This document shows positions 8,125 through 18,689 of a stretch of DNA of 46,674 bases, piece after piece (within the stretch, counting starts at the first letter, position 1; every line of letters begins with the position of its first letter). The notes beneath the pieces were generated by a model. That model was not told the DNA's origin. It ran no database searches and saw only the letters and a program-made list of their open reading frames with translations. The position numbers were made by a program, and so were the translations under genes. This DNA is from Clostridia bacterium (GTDB lineage: Bacteria > Bacillota > Clostridia > TANB77 > CAG-508), in the NCBI GenBank assembly GCA_017469445.1, contig JAFUGK010000010.1:1-46674 (forward strand). The letters run 5' to 3'.

Positions 8125-11100
8125 ATGGGACTTAGATTTATATGTGGAACGGCAGGCACGGGGAAGACCACCTACTGCTTTAATGAGATAAAACAAAAAA
8201 TAAATGGTAATAGTAAAATATTTATAATAACTCCAGAACAATTTTCTTTTACGGCAGAGAAAAAACTTTTGGAAATGTTAGCTTCAAATTCAGTCATAAA
8301 CGCAGAAGTTTTAACATTTAACAGAATGGCCTATAGGGTAATGCTAGAAGTTGGAGGAGCAAGTAAAACTATTCTTAGCGAATGTGGGAATGCCATTTTG
8401 TTAAATGATATATTAGATTCTAATAAACCAAATTTAAAATTTTTAGGTAAATCTGAAAAAAACATAGAAATTGTAAGTAGAATGTTAACAGAATTGAAGA
8501 AACATAATGTATCTATAGATGATTTAAAACGAATTATAGATAGCACAGAAGATATGTATTTAAAAACAAAGTTAAATGATATATTTGTTATATATAAAGA
8601 ATACGAGGATAAAATATCTAAAAACTTTATAGATACAAATGATGTTTTAAAAATACTTTCAGAAGAATTAGAAGAAAGTACAATGTTTGATAATTCAATA
8701 ATTTACATAGATGAATTTGCAGGATTTACAACTCAAGAGTATGAAATAATTAGAAAACTAATAAAAAAAGCAAACCAAGTAAACATCACAGTATCAGCAG
8801 ACTGGCTAGAAAATAATAAAACTCAAGAAACAGACATATTTTATCAAAATAAATTAACAGTAGAAAAAATATTAAAATTAATAGAGGATACAGATGTAGA
8901 AGAACCAGTAATATTAAAAGAAAAACATAGATTTAAAAATAAAGAGTTAAAGTTTCTAGAAGAAAACCTATATAATAATAAAAAACCGAATTATAATAGT
9001 GAAGTGAAAAATATTAGCTTGTCTTTAGCATTAAATCCGTATTCAGAAATAGAATATGTTGCAAAAGAAATAATAAAACTAGTAAGAGATAATAATTATA
9101 AATTTAGCGATATTGCTATAATTGCAAAACAGATAGAAACATATTCAGGAATAACAAAAGCAATTTTTAGTAAATACAAAATTCCAGTGTTTATAGATGA
9201 AAAGAAAGACTTAAGCCAAAATGGATTAGTAAATTATGTATTAGCAATATTTGATGCATTATCTAAAAATTTTAGCTATGAATCAATGTTTAATTATATA
9301 AAATCAGGATTTTTAGATATAAATCAGCAAGATATATTTTTACTAGAAAATTATTGTATAAAGTGGGAAATAAAGGGAAATAAGTGGTATAAACAAGATT
9401 GGACATATGGAAATTTAGACAGTAATGAACTTGAAAAACTTAATGAATTGAGGAATAAAGCTATCACTCCTTTGTTAGATTTAAAAGAAAAAATAGGAAA
9501 AGAAAAAACAGTAGAAAGTATCACAACAGATTTATATGATTTCTTACAGACAAATGAAATATTAGAAAAACTATCACAAAAGATAAATAAATTAGAAAAT
9601 ATTAATGAAATAGAACTTGCCAATGAATACAAAACAAGTATTGGAGTTATCATACAGGTTTTAGATGAATTAGTAATGATATTCAAGAATAAAAAAGTAA
9701 GTTTTGAAAAATACAAGGAATACATAAAAATAGGACTACAAACTAAAGATTTAGGTGCAATTCCTGCAACACAAGATCAAGTAATATTTGGAGATATAGA
9801 TAGATCTAGAAGCCATAATGTTAAGGCAGTATTCATTATAGGACTAAATGATGGGATATTCCCAAGTATTAGTAAGGATGAAGGATTTTTAAACGATGAA
9901 GACAGAGAAAAATTAAAAGAAGATGGAATTGAACTTGCTAAAACAACTAAAGATAGATTATATGAGGAACAATATAACATTTATAAAGCATTAACAATAG
10001 CAGAAGAAAAGCTATATTTATCATATACATCTACTGATTCTGAAGGAAAAGCAGTAAGACCATCTATATTAATAACCAAAATAAAGAAGATGTTTGAAAA
10101 AATAAAGGAAAAAAGTGATGTTACACAAAAAGAGGAATTTATAGGGCTACCAGAAGAAACTTTTGATGAATTAATAGAAAACTTATATAAATTATCAAAT
10201 GGAGAAGAAGTGAGTCCGGTTTGGAAAGATGTATACAATTGGTATTTACAAAATGAAGAATGGGAGCCTAAGTTAAGGAGAGCAATAAAAGGAATAAACT
10301 ATTCAAATTTATCTGAAAAAATCGACGAAAATACAATAAATAAGCTATATGGCAATAAAATGCAAACAAGTATATCTAAATTAGAACAATATAGAACCTG
10401 CCCATTTTCTTTTCACTTAACATATGGATTAAAATTGAAAGAACAAGAAAGCTTTGAATTAAGACCAATAGATACAGGATCTTTTATGCATGAAGTGATA
10501 GATGATTTTTTTGAAAAAGTAAAAAATAATAATGTTAGTATATGTGAGCTAGAAAATAAAAATATAGAAGAATTAGTAAAACAGATAATAGATGAAAAAC
10601 TTGCACTTGCTAGAAATGCAATTTTTGTAGGCTCTGCAAAATTTAGAATATTACTTAAAAAATTAGAAAGAGTACTTATAGAGTCAATAAAATATATATT
10701 GTATAGTTTATTAGACAGTAAGTTTGAAATTTTAGGAAATGAAGTAGAGTTTAAAACTGGGGGAGAATATTCTCCTATAGAAATAACTTTGGAAAATGGG
10801 AAAAAGGTAATACTGACAGGAAAAATTGACAGAGTAGATATAGCTAAAGATGAAAATGAAAATTATGTAAGAATAATTGATTATAAATCTAGTTCAAAAA
10901 ATATTGAACTTAATGAAGTAATGTTTGGAATACAATTACAGCTTATTACGTATTTGGATGAAATAGTTTCTAAAACAAAATTATCACCTGCGGGAATATT
11001 ATATTTTAATTTGATAGAACCTATAGCTAATGATGTAAACAAAAAGGACATTGAGAGTATAGAAAAAAGTTTAAAGAAAAAATTTAAAATGAAGGGCCTT

Positions 11101-11475
11101 GTTTTAGAAGATGCAAATGTAGTAAAAATGATGGATACAAAATTGCTGCAAGGTTATTCAGAAAAAATACCTGTATTTATAGATACTGAAGGAAATATAA
11201 GTAAAGGACGATCTAGTACAGTAAAAAAAGAAGATTTTGCAAATTTGCAGAAAAAAGTAAGGAATATAATAAAACAAATATCAAATGAAATATATAGCGG
11301 GGATATAAGTATTAAGCCATATTATAATAAAGAAAAGAAAACACCTTGTGAAAGATGCCCATATAAAACGATTTGCAATTTTAATACAAAATTTAAAGGG
11401 AATGATTATAATTACATAAAGTATATAGACAAAGAAGAAATATTAGAGAAAATAAAGGAAGAAGAAAATGTATAG
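8125..11475 (+). CDS. addB: ATP-dependent helicase/deoxyribonuclease subunit B
   Basis: 1116 residues, typical for AddB, which with AddA resects DNA ends and recognises Chi. The Walker A motif GTAGTGKTT is at residues 8-16. The C-terminal nuclease domain has YRTCPFSF (Cys759) and [10 protein letters not shown] (Cys1075, 1078, 1084), the four ligands of the AddB iron-sulphur cluster, plus GKIDRVD and IIDYKSS, the metal-binding nuclease motifs. I place the start at ATG 8125, which follows AAAGGAG and begins [15 protein letters not shown]; an in-frame ATG at 8062 lies inside ogg and lacks a good site. addA is not in the window, whereas in many Firmicutes it follows addB. Confidence 0.96.
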   Translation: MGLRFICGTAGTGKTTYCFNEIKQKINGNSKIFIITPEQFSFTAEKKLLEMLASNSVINAEVLTFNRMAYRVMLEVGGASKTILSECGNAILLNDILDSNKPNLKFLGKSEKNIEIVSRMLTELKKHNVSIDDLKRIIDSTEDMYLKTKLNDIFVIYKEYEDKISKNFIDTNDVLKILSEELEESTMFDNSIIYIDEFAGFTTQEYEIIRKLIKKANQVNITVSADWLENNKTQETDIFYQNKLTVEKILKLIEDTDVEEPVILKEKHRFKNKELKFLEENLYNNKKPNYNSEVKNISLSLALNPYSEIEYVAKEIIKLVRDNNYKFSDIAIIAKQIETYSGITKAIFSKYKIPVFIDEKKDLSQNGLVNYVLAIFDALSKNFSYESMFNYIKSGFLDINQQDIFLLENYCIKWEIKGNKWYKQDWTYGNLDSNELEKLNELRNKAITPLLDLKEKIGKEKTVESITTDLYDFLQTNEILEKLSQKINKLENINEIELANEYKTSIGVIIQVLDELVMIFKNKKVSFEKYKEYIKIGLQTKDLGAIPATQDQVIFGDIDRSRSHNVKAVFIIGLNDGIFPSISKDEGFLNDEDREKLKEDGIELAKTTKDRLYEEQYNIYKALTIAEEKLYLSYTSTDSEGKAVRPSILITKIKKMFEKIKEKSDVTQKEEFIGLPEETFDELIENLYKLSNGEEVSPVWKDVYNWYLQNEEWEPKLRRAIKGINYSNLSEKIDENTINKLYGNKMQTSISKLEQYRTCPFSFHLTYGLKLKEQESFELRPIDTGSFMHEVIDDFFEKVKNNNVSICELENKNIEELVKQIIDEKLALARNAIFVGSAKFRILLKKLERVLIESIKYILYSLLDSKFEILGNEVEFKTGGEYSPIEITLENGKKVILTGKIDRVDIAKDENENYVRIIDYKSSSKNIELNEVMFGIQLQLITYLDEIVSKTKLSPAGILYFNLIEPIANDVNKKDIESIEKSLKKKFKMKGLVLEDANVVKMMDTKLLQGYSEKIPVFIDTEGNISKGRSSTVKKEDFANLQKKVRNIIKQISNEIYSGDISIKPYYNKEKKTPCERCPYKTICNFNTKFKGNDYNYIKYIDKEEILEKIKEEENV

Positions 11476-12022
11476 TAGTTGGGAAGAGTTAGAAAATGCT
11501 TGTAAAACATGTAAAAAATGTAAGCTTTGCGGAAGTAGAACAAATGTGGTTATAGGGACTGGAAACAAAGAAGCAGATTTAATGTTTATAGGTGAAGGCC
11601 CAGGAGCAGATGAAGATGCAAGTGGAAATCCGTTTGTTGGACGAGCAGGAAAACTTATGAACATGGCATTTCAAGCATTAGGAATAAATAGAGATGAAGT
11701 GTATATTGCAAATGTAGTAAAATGCAGACCACCTAATAATAGAAATCCAGAAGAAGATGAAGTTAATTCTTGCTTAGATTATTTAAGATGCCAAGTTATG
11801 CTTGTAAAACCAAAAGTAATAGTTTTGCTTGGAAATGTCGCATTAAAAAATATTCTTGGAAAAGATTACGGAATAACAAATTCGAGAGGAAAATGGATAG
11901 AAAAGAATGGAATATTTTATATGCCAACATTTCATCCAGCAGCACTACTTAGAGATGAAAGTAAGAAAATTTTGTTTTGGAAAGATTTAAAGGAAGTAAA
12001 ACAAAAAATGAACAATTTTTAA
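11468..12022 (+). CDS. Uracil-DNA glycosylase, family 4 (iron-sulphur type)
   Basis: 184 residues. It removes uracil from DNA in base excision repair. The N-terminal [13 protein letters not shown] and the later [12 protein letters not shown]...C provide cysteines for the 4Fe-4S cluster of family 4 enzymes. The active-site motif [20 protein letters not shown] and the C-terminal [10 protein letters not shown] are both present. The gene overlaps the end of addB by eight bases and has GGAAGAAG before its ATG, indicating translational coupling. It ends in a long palindromic terminator. Confidence 0.95.
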   Translation: MYSSWEELENACKTCKKCKLCGSRTNVVIGTGNKEADLMFIGEGPGADEDASGNPFVGRAGKLMNMAFQALGINRDEVYIANVVKCRPPNNRNPEEDEVNSCLDYLRCQVMLVKPKVIVLLGNVALKNILGKDYGITNSRGKWIEKNGIFYMPTFHPAALLRDESKKILFWKDLKEVKQKMNNF

Positions 12023-12037
12023 AATTGTTCATTTTTT
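12003..12037 (+). terminator. Palindromic terminator of the DNA-repair operon
   Basis: A perfect 17-bp palindrome (12003-12019 with 12021-12037) overlaps the glycosylase stop codon and ends in six T residues. Its A-rich left flank means it could act in both directions. Confidence 0.85.
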
Positions 12038-12075
12038 GTTTGAAAGGACTTGATTGCTTAAGGTTTTTTACGTCT

Positions 12076-12113
12076 TGTAACAATTTTGTTACAAAAATGT
12101 AATGAAAATTTAA
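12076..12113. promoter_or_regulatory. 11-bp direct-repeat array 1 (TGTAA-type, four units)
   Basis: The cores TGTAA (12076), TGTTA (12087), TGTAA (12098) and TTTAA (12109) repeat at exactly 11 bp, one helical turn. A TATAAT follows at 12147-12152, without a good -35 box. Phase and spacing resemble the tandem sites bound by PhoP/PhoB-type response regulators. Like-spaced arrays lie at 18523-18560 and 35612-35638. Confidence 0.6.
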
Positions 12114-12220
12114 TACAACTGAAACACGATATATATATTAATATTGTATAATAAAATCAATAATAATATATAAATCCAATGATAAAGCTTTGCAAAATAA
12201 GCAGAAGGGACAAAAAATAA

Positions 12221-13345
12221 ATGAGTGTAAAGTCTGTATTAAAAAGAGAAGGAATAGAAAACGCAAAAAAGATAGATACTTTAACGATTAATAAAATTGC
12301 TAAAAGGATTGCAACAAAATTGTCAGCAACTTTTCCAAAACATAATTTAACAGAAAATAATTTATTTATAGAACTATCAAGATTACCAATGTATACAGCA
12401 GATATGCCAAACGATTTGTCTGGAGCAAAATTTATGGTTATGAATAATTCTATTTATTTTAAGCGAGGAGTAGATTTCGATAAGATAGAAGAATTTGCAA
12501 CACATGAATGTTTACATTATTTACAACAGCAAACAGATGGAAGAGGAAATGTGCTTTCACTAGGTTTATATAATTTTTCTGATGGTGGAAATAAAGGAAT
12601 GGCTATAAATGAGGCAGCTGTACAACTTATGGCAGCAAAGGCAAATAATAGCGCATTAGATAGAGTAAAATATTATGAAATATCATTAGAAACAATAAGC
12701 CCTAATTATTATCCATTAGAGTGTACATTATTAAATGAGGTCGCATATTTTACAGGAGAATATGCATTAGAGCATAGTACATTATATGGGGATAAGGTTT
12801 TTCATGATTCTGTAGAGACAAAATTTGGAAAAAAATCTTATAAAATAATAAGGGATGCATTTGATATATTAATGCATAAAGAAGATGAATTAAATAATTT
12901 AACAAATGAATTACAAGAAGTAAATGTTAAAACAAAAGCAGAAAAAATATCAAAACAAATAGATAATAGCAAAGCTGGAATTACAGATTTATTTTTAAAA
13001 ATACAAAATTATATAATACAAAATGGATTTGAAAAGAGTTTTAAAGAAGTAAGAAATTTAGAGGAATTACAAGCTTTTAAAGATAAATTATATGGATTTA
13101 AAGACTTACTAGGATGTACAGAAAATTATAGTTTTTATAATGATTACTATATAAAAACAATGGCAGAGTTTGAAAGAAAGAAAGAATATATAGAACAATA
13201 CGGAGAAATTGTTGATGGCAATATAGATAAACCAAGATTAGATATAGCAGTTGTTGATGAAAAGCCATCATTGATTAAAAGAATAATGATAAAACTTGGA
13301 ATTTTATCAAAGCCTCAAACAGAGTATACGCACGAAGAAAAATAA
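12221..13345 (+). CDS. Zincin-like putative metallopeptidase with HECLH motif
   Basis: 374 residues with no signal peptide or membrane segment, so probably cytoplasmic. Residues 95-99 are HECLH, an HExxH zinc-binding motif in an ATHECLHYLQQQ helix. About 30 residues on, GMAINEAAVQLMAAK offers Glu131 as a possible third ligand, as in gluzincins. The C-terminal half is rich in Lys and Glu, with a likely coiled coil around residues 220-260. I do not recognise the family; catalytic activity is inferred from the motif only. It lies 18 bases upstream of the cohesin-like gene and behind repeat array 1, so it may be the first gene of the surface operon. Confidence 0.75.
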   Translation: MSVKSVLKREGIENAKKIDTLTINKIAKRIATKLSATFPKHNLTENNLFIELSRLPMYTADMPNDLSGAKFMVMNNSIYFKRGVDFDKIEEFATHECLHYLQQQTDGRGNVLSLGLYNFSDGGNKGMAINEAAVQLMAAKANNSALDRVKYYEISLETISPNYYPLECTLLNEVAYFTGEYALEHSTLYGDKVFHDSVETKFGKKSYKIIRDAFDILMHKEDELNNLTNELQEVNVKTKAEKISKQIDNSKAGITDLFLKIQNYIIQNGFEKSFKEVRNLEELQAFKDKLYGFKDLLGCTENYSFYNDYYIKTMAEFERKKEYIEQYGEIVDGNIDKPRLDIAVVDEKPSLIKRIMIKLGILSKPQTEYTHEEK

Positions 13346-13363
13346 TAAAAGGAGTGAACTTAA

Positions 13364-13942
13364 TTGAAAAAAGCACTGAAAATTTTCGCTATGATGATTA
13401 TAGCAATATTGGTGTTAACAACTAGTGTATTTGCTGCTAGTTTCATAATTAGTGCAAATGTTCAAAAAAATGAAAAAGAATATACAGTAACTTTGATGTT
13501 AGATAAAATAATTGCAGATGTTCAAGGAATTAATGTATTTTCTACTAATTTTGAATATGATAAAGAAATATTTGAAGAAATAAAAAAAGCTGATATTACA
13601 AGTAAAAATGACTGGAATGATGTGACTTATAATGAAGAAACTGGAAAAATGCTACTGTTTAGAAGCGATTTTACAAATGAAAGTAATAAGCCAATAATAG
13701 AGATAAAGTTAAAGCAAAAGGAAAATGTGAGCAAAAACAAAACAGAAATAAAATTTTTAAAAACTCAAGCTACTGATTCTAAAGCGGATTTAAGAGCAGA
13801 TGATATTACAGTAAATATTAATTTAAATTCAGATAATACACTAATAAAGAACATTATAATATATATTGTAGTAGCACTAATACTTTTACTTTTATTAAGA
13901 ATAATAATTAAAACTTTTACCAAAAGGAGGAAAGTAAGATAA
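13364..13942 (+). CDS. Membrane-anchored cohesin-like protein
   Basis: 192 residues from a TTG start behind AAAGGAG. Order: signal peptide (LKIFAMMIIAILVL...VFAAS), a cohesin-like beta domain (about residues 27-155), then a transmembrane helix (IIIYIVVALILLLLLRII) and a basic tail (KTFTKRRKVR). Cohesin features include the SFIISANVQKNEKEYTVTLML start, INVFSTNFEYDKEIFEEI and a W-N motif (NDWNDVTYNEETGKML). The tail topology puts the cohesin outside the cell, fixed in the membrane. It could dock the dockerin proteins from the next genes; that pairing is inferred. Its stop overlaps the start of the following gene. Confidence 0.75.
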   Translation: MKKALKIFAMMIIAILVLTTSVFAASFIISANVQKNEKEYTVTLMLDKIIADVQGINVFSTNFEYDKEIFEEIKKADITSKNDWNDVTYNEETGKMLLFRSDFTNESNKPIIEIKLKQKENVSKNKTEIKFLKTQATDSKADLRADDITVNINLNSDNTLIKNIIIYIVVALILLLLLRIIIKTFTKRRKVR

Positions 13943-16900
13943 TGAAAATAAAAAAGTTAATTACTAAAATTTCATGTATGGCATTAGCAGGAACAATGCT
14001 TTTTACAGGACAAGCTATTGCTAGAGAAGTTGAAATTCCACAAATTTCTTTAACAGCATCTGCAGTAGATAAAGCATTAGGATATTCGTCTAATTATGAT
14101 TTGCGAAATTTTCAATATTTAGTAATGAATAGTTCTAATGGAATAGTACAACTTTTAAATTTAAACAGAGGAATTCAATATTCAGGAAGTAATATTTCCT
14201 CAAATGTATTAAGGGGACTAGGATATCTTACAAGTAGAACTGGCTTGCTTGATGTTCAAGGCAGCATAAATGGAAAAATAGACAGTTATAGACTATTTCC
14301 TAGTATGTATAAAGTATCTTTTGATTTAGGAGACCAAATTACAGAACAAAATACACAAATTGGAAGAGTTACATATGCAGCTGCAGGAACATATATTTAT
14401 CAAGTAGATAATAATAATAATATGCAAAACATAAGTGCATACAAGAAAATGAATATGTATACAGGCGGAGAAATAGAAGCAAATAGAGAAGCAATAAAAG
14501 AGCACATAGTAAAATATGGAGCAGTAGGAGCAAAAATATATAGAAATGGAGAAAGCTATTTTAAATGGGCATCAGGAGGAGAAACTGTGAGAAACACTGA
14601 TACAAGAGGATCTGGCGAACATGACTGGGATTATACATATTACACAAAAGATTATAAACCACTTCCTGAACTGCAATATTATTGCAATGGAGGAAATTTA
14701 ACACCAAATCATGATGTGACTATTATAGGATGGGATGATGACCTACAAGTGTTGGGAGCTCCAGCCAAAGGAGCATATCTAGTAATGGATAATACAAAAT
14801 TTAGAAAGTCATATTATAAACATCATTATAGCTACGAAGAAGGACGTTATAAGTATGGATATGGAATATATAGAATTAAAGGAGATTGGGTACAACAAGG
14901 AGGAAGATGGTGGTATGTAAGTGAGCCAGAATTATGCTTAACAAACTTTTATTATGTATCTTATTATGATTATTATATAGAGTCTAATGTTTATGGAATA
15001 AAAGAAATTAATAATGCAGCAGCATCAAAAACTCCATATCAATGGGATACATATGGAATGTCTACAGTTATAGACGGAAATTTTGGAGCAAATGTGTTTG
15101 TAAGAAATACAAAAGAAGCAGAAGCTTTGAATTCTATAAGCATAGCAAATATGTATGATATGAAATATGAAGTATATGTAAATCCACTAAATGGCACATT
15201 AAAAACAGAAAATCTAATTAAAGTTGCTGAAACAGGTGTGCTAGAAGGTGGATATAATACAATAACATTAGATAAACCTCAAATGTTAACAGGTAAAAAG
15301 TTTGCAGTTGTAGTTAGATATATTTCACCAGATACTAATACAAGTGCTAAAATAGGAGTACAGTCTCCAACAGAAAAATCATACAATGTTACTGGAAATA
15401 ATGTTTCTACTACAACAAAAGCTATTTCAGGATTTAGTGGAGTAACGTCTGCACAAGGACGTAGCTTTATAGGCACTTCATTAGATAGATGGACAGACTT
15501 ATATTCACAAAATGATACTAAAAATATGTATATATGCATAAAAGCATTTACAGCAGAAGTCCCTGGTTACAAAATACCTGTAGATAGTTTGCAAATACAA
15601 AAAAAATTGGATAATGGCAAATTTGAGAATGTAGAAGATCGTGCTATAGTAATAAAGGGAGATAATTTACAATTAAAAGTAGCAGTAACTCCTAGCGATT
15701 GTGATCCTTCATATAAGGAAATGTCATGGCAATCTGATAATAGAAATGTGGCAACAGTTGATACAAATGGAGTAGTAACAGCAGTAGGAGCTGGAAAAGC
15801 GACGATTACAGCTAGAGTAAAAGGATTAGAAACTGTATACACAAAATGTGTAATAGATGTACGAGTCCCTGTAGAAAGCCTTAAATTAAACCATAGTAGT
15901 GTTAAATTATTAGCAGGGGAAACAAATATACTTGCACCAATAATAGGACCAGAAGATGCAACAATATCTAAAGTGGAATGGGCAAGCGGAAATAAAAATA
16001 TAGTAATAGTTACAGATGAGGGACTTTTAATTGGACTAAAAAAGGGAAAAACAACTGTAACCGCAATACTAAGAGATCCAGATGGTAATGTAATAAAGGG
16101 TAGTGATGGAAAGACAATTGTAGCATATTGTAATGTAGAAGTACCAGAGTCTTTACTAGTAGATGTAACAGGAATAACTTTAAATAAAGCAAACTTATCA
16201 TTACAACAAGATGCAACGGAAAACTTAAAAGCAACACTTATACCAGCTGATGCAACAAATACATCTGTTATATGGTCAAGTAGTAATACTAATGTTGCAG
16301 TAGTAAATGCCAATGGACTAGTAAGAGCAATTGCACCAGGTACAGCAACTATAACAGCAGCTACATCAATTGGAGAAAAAACGGCTAGATGTAATGTAAC
16401 AGTTACAGAAAAGATAGATAATTCGGTAAAATCAATTAGTTTAAATCAAACTAGTATGTCATTAGAAAAAGATGGAGTGTCTCAATTAGTAGCAACAATT
16501 ACTCCAACTAATGCAGAAGATAAAACAATAATATGGAGTAGCTCAAACTATATGGTGGCAGATGTTGATAATAATGGTAGAGTAACAGCAATTGATGCTG
16601 GAACAGCAACTATTACAGTGGAAACTGCTAATGGAAAAACAGCATCATGTGTAGTATCAGTTACATCAAAAGAACAAGTACAAGATTTAAAAGTACAAGA
16701 TATAAAACTTGATGTAACAGGAATAACACTAGAAAAAGATGATGAACAAAAAATTAATGTATCTTTTGAACCAGAAGATGCAGAAAATCAAAATGTAACA
16801 TGGAGTTCAAGCAATCCATCAGTTGCAAAAGTTGACCAAAATGGACTAATAACTGCTGTTAATTATGGAACAGCAACAATAACCGTAAAGACAGAAGATG

Positions 16901-17643
16901 GAAAGATTGAAAAAACTTGTGTTGTAGAAGTTCCACAAAACATAGCAGTAACAGGAATTAGACTAAGTAAAACATCAGCTGAAGTAATAGTGGGTAGAAG
17001 TACAGAAATAGATGCTATAGTATTACCAGAAAATGCTACAAACCAAAATGTTAATATGGAAATTTCTGATGAAAAAATAATCACAATGTCAACAGCTGGA
17101 ATTAAAGGACTAAAGGTTGGAACAGCGACAGTAACGTTTACAACTGAAGATGGAAATTTCTCAAAAACATGTACAGTAACTGTAAAAGCTGTGCCAACAA
17201 ACCAAGTATATATAGATAGTCCTGTATACGGAATAAATGATAATGATAAAGAAGTAACTGGCGTAGGAGATGAAACAACAGGAAAAGAACTAAAGGAGAA
17301 TATAAAAACTAATGAAGGAACAGTAGTAACTGTAAAAGACAAAGATGGAAATCCTATAGAAGATACAGGTAAAGTTGGAACAGGAGCAACAATAGAAGTT
17401 AAAAATACAAGTGGTGGAACTACAACTACAGAAACATTTACTGTAATAGTAAATGGAGACATAAGTGGAGATGGACAAATAGGTACAACTGATTTGTCTT
17501 TATTAAGAAAATACTTAATGGGTAATTTGGAAACAGGTACATACTTTAACCAAAAAGCAGCTGATTTAAATGGAGATGGACAAATAACAATAACAGATTT
17601 TACAATTTTAAAAGATATGTTTATGAATGGAGGTAATGAGTAG
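13942..17643 (+). CDS. Papain-like (C1) pseudoprotease with lectin-like domain, six Big_2 repeats and dockerin
   Basis: 1233 residues. Signal peptide ends near AIA (about residue 28). Residues ~45-370 match the C1 peptidase region of the protein at 18690-20576: the YDLRN start, the His motif TPNHDVTIIGWDDD (His257) and a GAYLVMDN segment. The stretch that should hold the catalytic Cys (QxxxxxCW) has no cysteine, and the Asn position is altered, so it is probably inactive. A lectin-like domain (GANVFVRN, YEVYVNPLNG, FAVVVRY) follows to ~535. Six Big_2 Ig-like repeats span ~545-1083, and a pre-dockerin module and dockerin (two D-x-x-x-D-G loops from residue 1171) end the protein. It may be a binding or scaffolding relative of the active protease. 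Confidence 0.88.
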   Translation: MKIKKLITKISCMALAGTMLFTGQAIAREVEIPQISLTASAVDKALGYSSNYDLRNFQYLVMNSSNGIVQLLNLNRGIQYSGSNISSNVLRGLGYLTSRTGLLDVQGSINGKIDSYRLFPSMYKVSFDLGDQITEQNTQIGRVTYAAAGTYIYQVDNNNNMQNISAYKKMNMYTGGEIEANREAIKEHIVKYGAVGAKIYRNGESYFKWASGGETVRNTDTRGSGEHDWDYTYYTKDYKPLPELQYYCNGGNLTPNHDVTIIGWDDDLQVLGAPAKGAYLVMDNTKFRKSYYKHHYSYEEGRYKYGYGIYRIKGDWVQQGGRWWYVSEPELCLTNFYYVSYYDYYIESNVYGIKEINNAAASKTPYQWDTYGMSTVIDGNFGANVFVRNTKEAEALNSISIANMYDMKYEVYVNPLNGTLKTENLIKVAETGVLEGGYNTITLDKPQMLTGKKFAVVVRYISPDTNTSAKIGVQSPTEKSYNVTGNNVSTTTKAISGFSGVTSAQGRSFIGTSLDRWTDLYSQNDTKNMYICIKAFTAEVPGYKIPVDSLQIQKKLDNGKFENVEDRAIVIKGDNLQLKVAVTPSDCDPSYKEMSWQSDNRNVATVDTNGVVTAVGAGKATITARVKGLETVYTKCVIDVRVPVESLKLNHSSVKLLAGETNILAPIIGPEDATISKVEWASGNKNIVIVTDEGLLIGLKKGKTTVTAILRDPDGNVIKGSDGKTIVAYCNVEVPESLLVDVTGITLNKANLSLQQDATENLKATLIPADATNTSVIWSSSNTNVAVVNANGLVRAIAPGTATITAATSIGEKTARCNVTVTEKIDNSVKSISLNQTSMSLEKDGVSQLVATITPTNAEDKTIIWSSSNYMVADVDNNGRVTAIDAGTATITVETANGKTASCVVSVTSKEQVQDLKVQDIKLDVTGITLEKDDEQKINVSFEPEDAENQNVTWSSSNPSVAKVDQNGLITAVNYGTATITVKTEDGKIEKTCVVEVPQNIAVTGIRLSKTSAEVIVGRSTEIDAIVLPENATNQNVNMEISDEKIITMSTAGIKGLKVGTATVTFTTEDGNFSKTCTVTVKAVPTNQVYIDSPVYGINDNDKEVTGVGDETTGKELKENIKTNEGTVVTVKDKDGNPIEDTGKVGTGATIEVKNTSGGTTTTETFTVIVNGDISGDGQIGTTDLSLLRKYLMGNLETGTYFNQKAADLNGDGQITITDFTILKDMFMNGGNE

Positions 17644-18527
17644 TGAAAAAATTATTAGGAACAACATTGTTAATTTTAATATTACTCATGATGTTAACTA
17701 TTCCGACATATGCTATGAGCTTTAATGTAAAACTTACACCCACAAAAAGAACTATAACACCAGGAAGTGAAGTAACAGTAACAGTTTCAACTAGTAATTT
17801 GAATATAGGTGGAAATGGAATGAATTCATTTATGTGTACACTCCAGTATGATACAAATGTATTCGAAATAGTTAGAGATACAGATATAACAGGAGTAGAC
17901 GGTTGGAGCATTCTATACAATAGTGCAAATAATAAAATATTAGCAGACTTAAATGAAACAACAACAGGCGGTTTTATACAGCAAGATTCAAATTTGTTTA
18001 AAATAAAGTTTAAAGTAAAAGCAAATGCAACAGCAGAAAAAGGAGATATACAATTATTAGATCCTACAACATCAAATGGAAGAATGGACGTAGTAGGAAC
18101 ATCAGAAAAATTAACAATATATTTAAAATCATTATCATCAGACAAATATTTAATAGAGGAAGATAACACTATACTAAATGTTTTACCAAAAACGGAAATA
18201 GCAACATTTAAAGCTAATATAACAGGAGGAAATAATATTACAATTAAGGATGCCAATGGAACAACCGTAACAACTGGATATGTAAAAACTGGATGCAAAG
18301 CAATAGCTCCATCTGGTGAAGAATATACAGTAGTAGTTAAAGGTGATGTAAATGGTGATGGAATATTTGATGTTGTAGATCTTTCACAAGTTGTTTATCA
18401 TATTATAGAAAAAATTAAACTACAGGGAGTTTATGAAAAAGCAGGAGATTTAGATTCTGGCGGAAAATTAGATATAATAGATTTATCTAATTTAGTATTA
18501 ATTCTTGTGGATAAGGCCACTTGGTAA
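17643..18527 (+). CDS. Secreted cohesin-dockerin adaptor protein
   Basis: 294 residues from a GTG that overlaps the previous stop codon (TAGTG), with GGAGG eight bases before it. A signal peptide (KKLLGTTLLILILLMM...TYA) is followed by a cohesin domain, about residues 25-160: FNVKLTPTKRTITPGSEVTV, NSFMCTLQYDTNVFEI, GWSILYNSANNKILADL, FKIKFKVKANAT. Then come the pre-dockerin module (IATFKANI to YTVVVKGD) and a C-terminal dockerin (DVNGDGIFDVVDL and DLDSGGKLDIIDL). One protein with both partners can bridge anchor and enzyme, or chain with itself. That use is inferred by analogy with cellulosomal adaptor scaffoldins. Confidence 0.85.
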   Translation: MKKLLGTTLLILILLMMLTIPTYAMSFNVKLTPTKRTITPGSEVTVTVSTSNLNIGGNGMNSFMCTLQYDTNVFEIVRDTDITGVDGWSILYNSANNKILADLNETTTGGFIQQDSNLFKIKFKVKANATAEKGDIQLLDPTTSNGRMDVVGTSEKLTIYLKSLSSDKYLIEEDNTILNVLPKTEIATFKANITGGNNITIKDANGTTVTTGYVKTGCKAIAPSGEEYTVVVKGDVNGDGIFDVVDLSQVVYHIIEKIKLQGVYEKAGDLDSGGKLDIIDLSNLVLILVDKATW

Positions 18528-18560
18528 CAAAAATGTAACAAAAATGTAATAAAAATGTAA
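18523..18560. promoter_or_regulatory. 11-bp direct-repeat array 2 (TGTAA-type, four units)
   Basis: The cores GGTAA (18523), TGTAA (18534), TGTAA (18545) and TGTAA (18556) repeat at exactly 11 bp with A-rich spacers. The first unit overlaps the stop codon of the adaptor gene. The array lies ~130 bases upstream of the C1 protease start and suggests separate control of that gene inside the locus. Confidence 0.65.
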
Positions 18561-18638
18561 TAAAGCAAGAATAAACCTTTAAACCATTGATTTACCTTGA
18601 ACTTTTAAAAAGTTAATTCTACAAAAGAAAAAAAGAGA

Positions 18639-18665
18639 TTGATTTTAAAGCAAAAGTATTATAAT
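18639..18665 (+). promoter_or_regulatory. Candidate promoter of the C1 protease gene
   Basis: TTGATT (18639-18644) and TATAAT (18660-18665) are 15 bp apart, a short spacer; a second TATAAT overlaps at 18665-18670. The poor spacing is consistent with dependence on an activator such as one bound at 18523-18560. Confidence 0.4.
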
Positions 18666-18689
18666 ATAATTAGTATGAAAGGAGCAAAA

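Noticed and set aside
15567..17462. Several minus-strand ORFs under the Big_2 repeats, and similar ORFs at 9351-10238
   Set aside because: They are Ser/Val/Phe-rich shadows caused by codon bias of the true genes and have no starts with proper sites.
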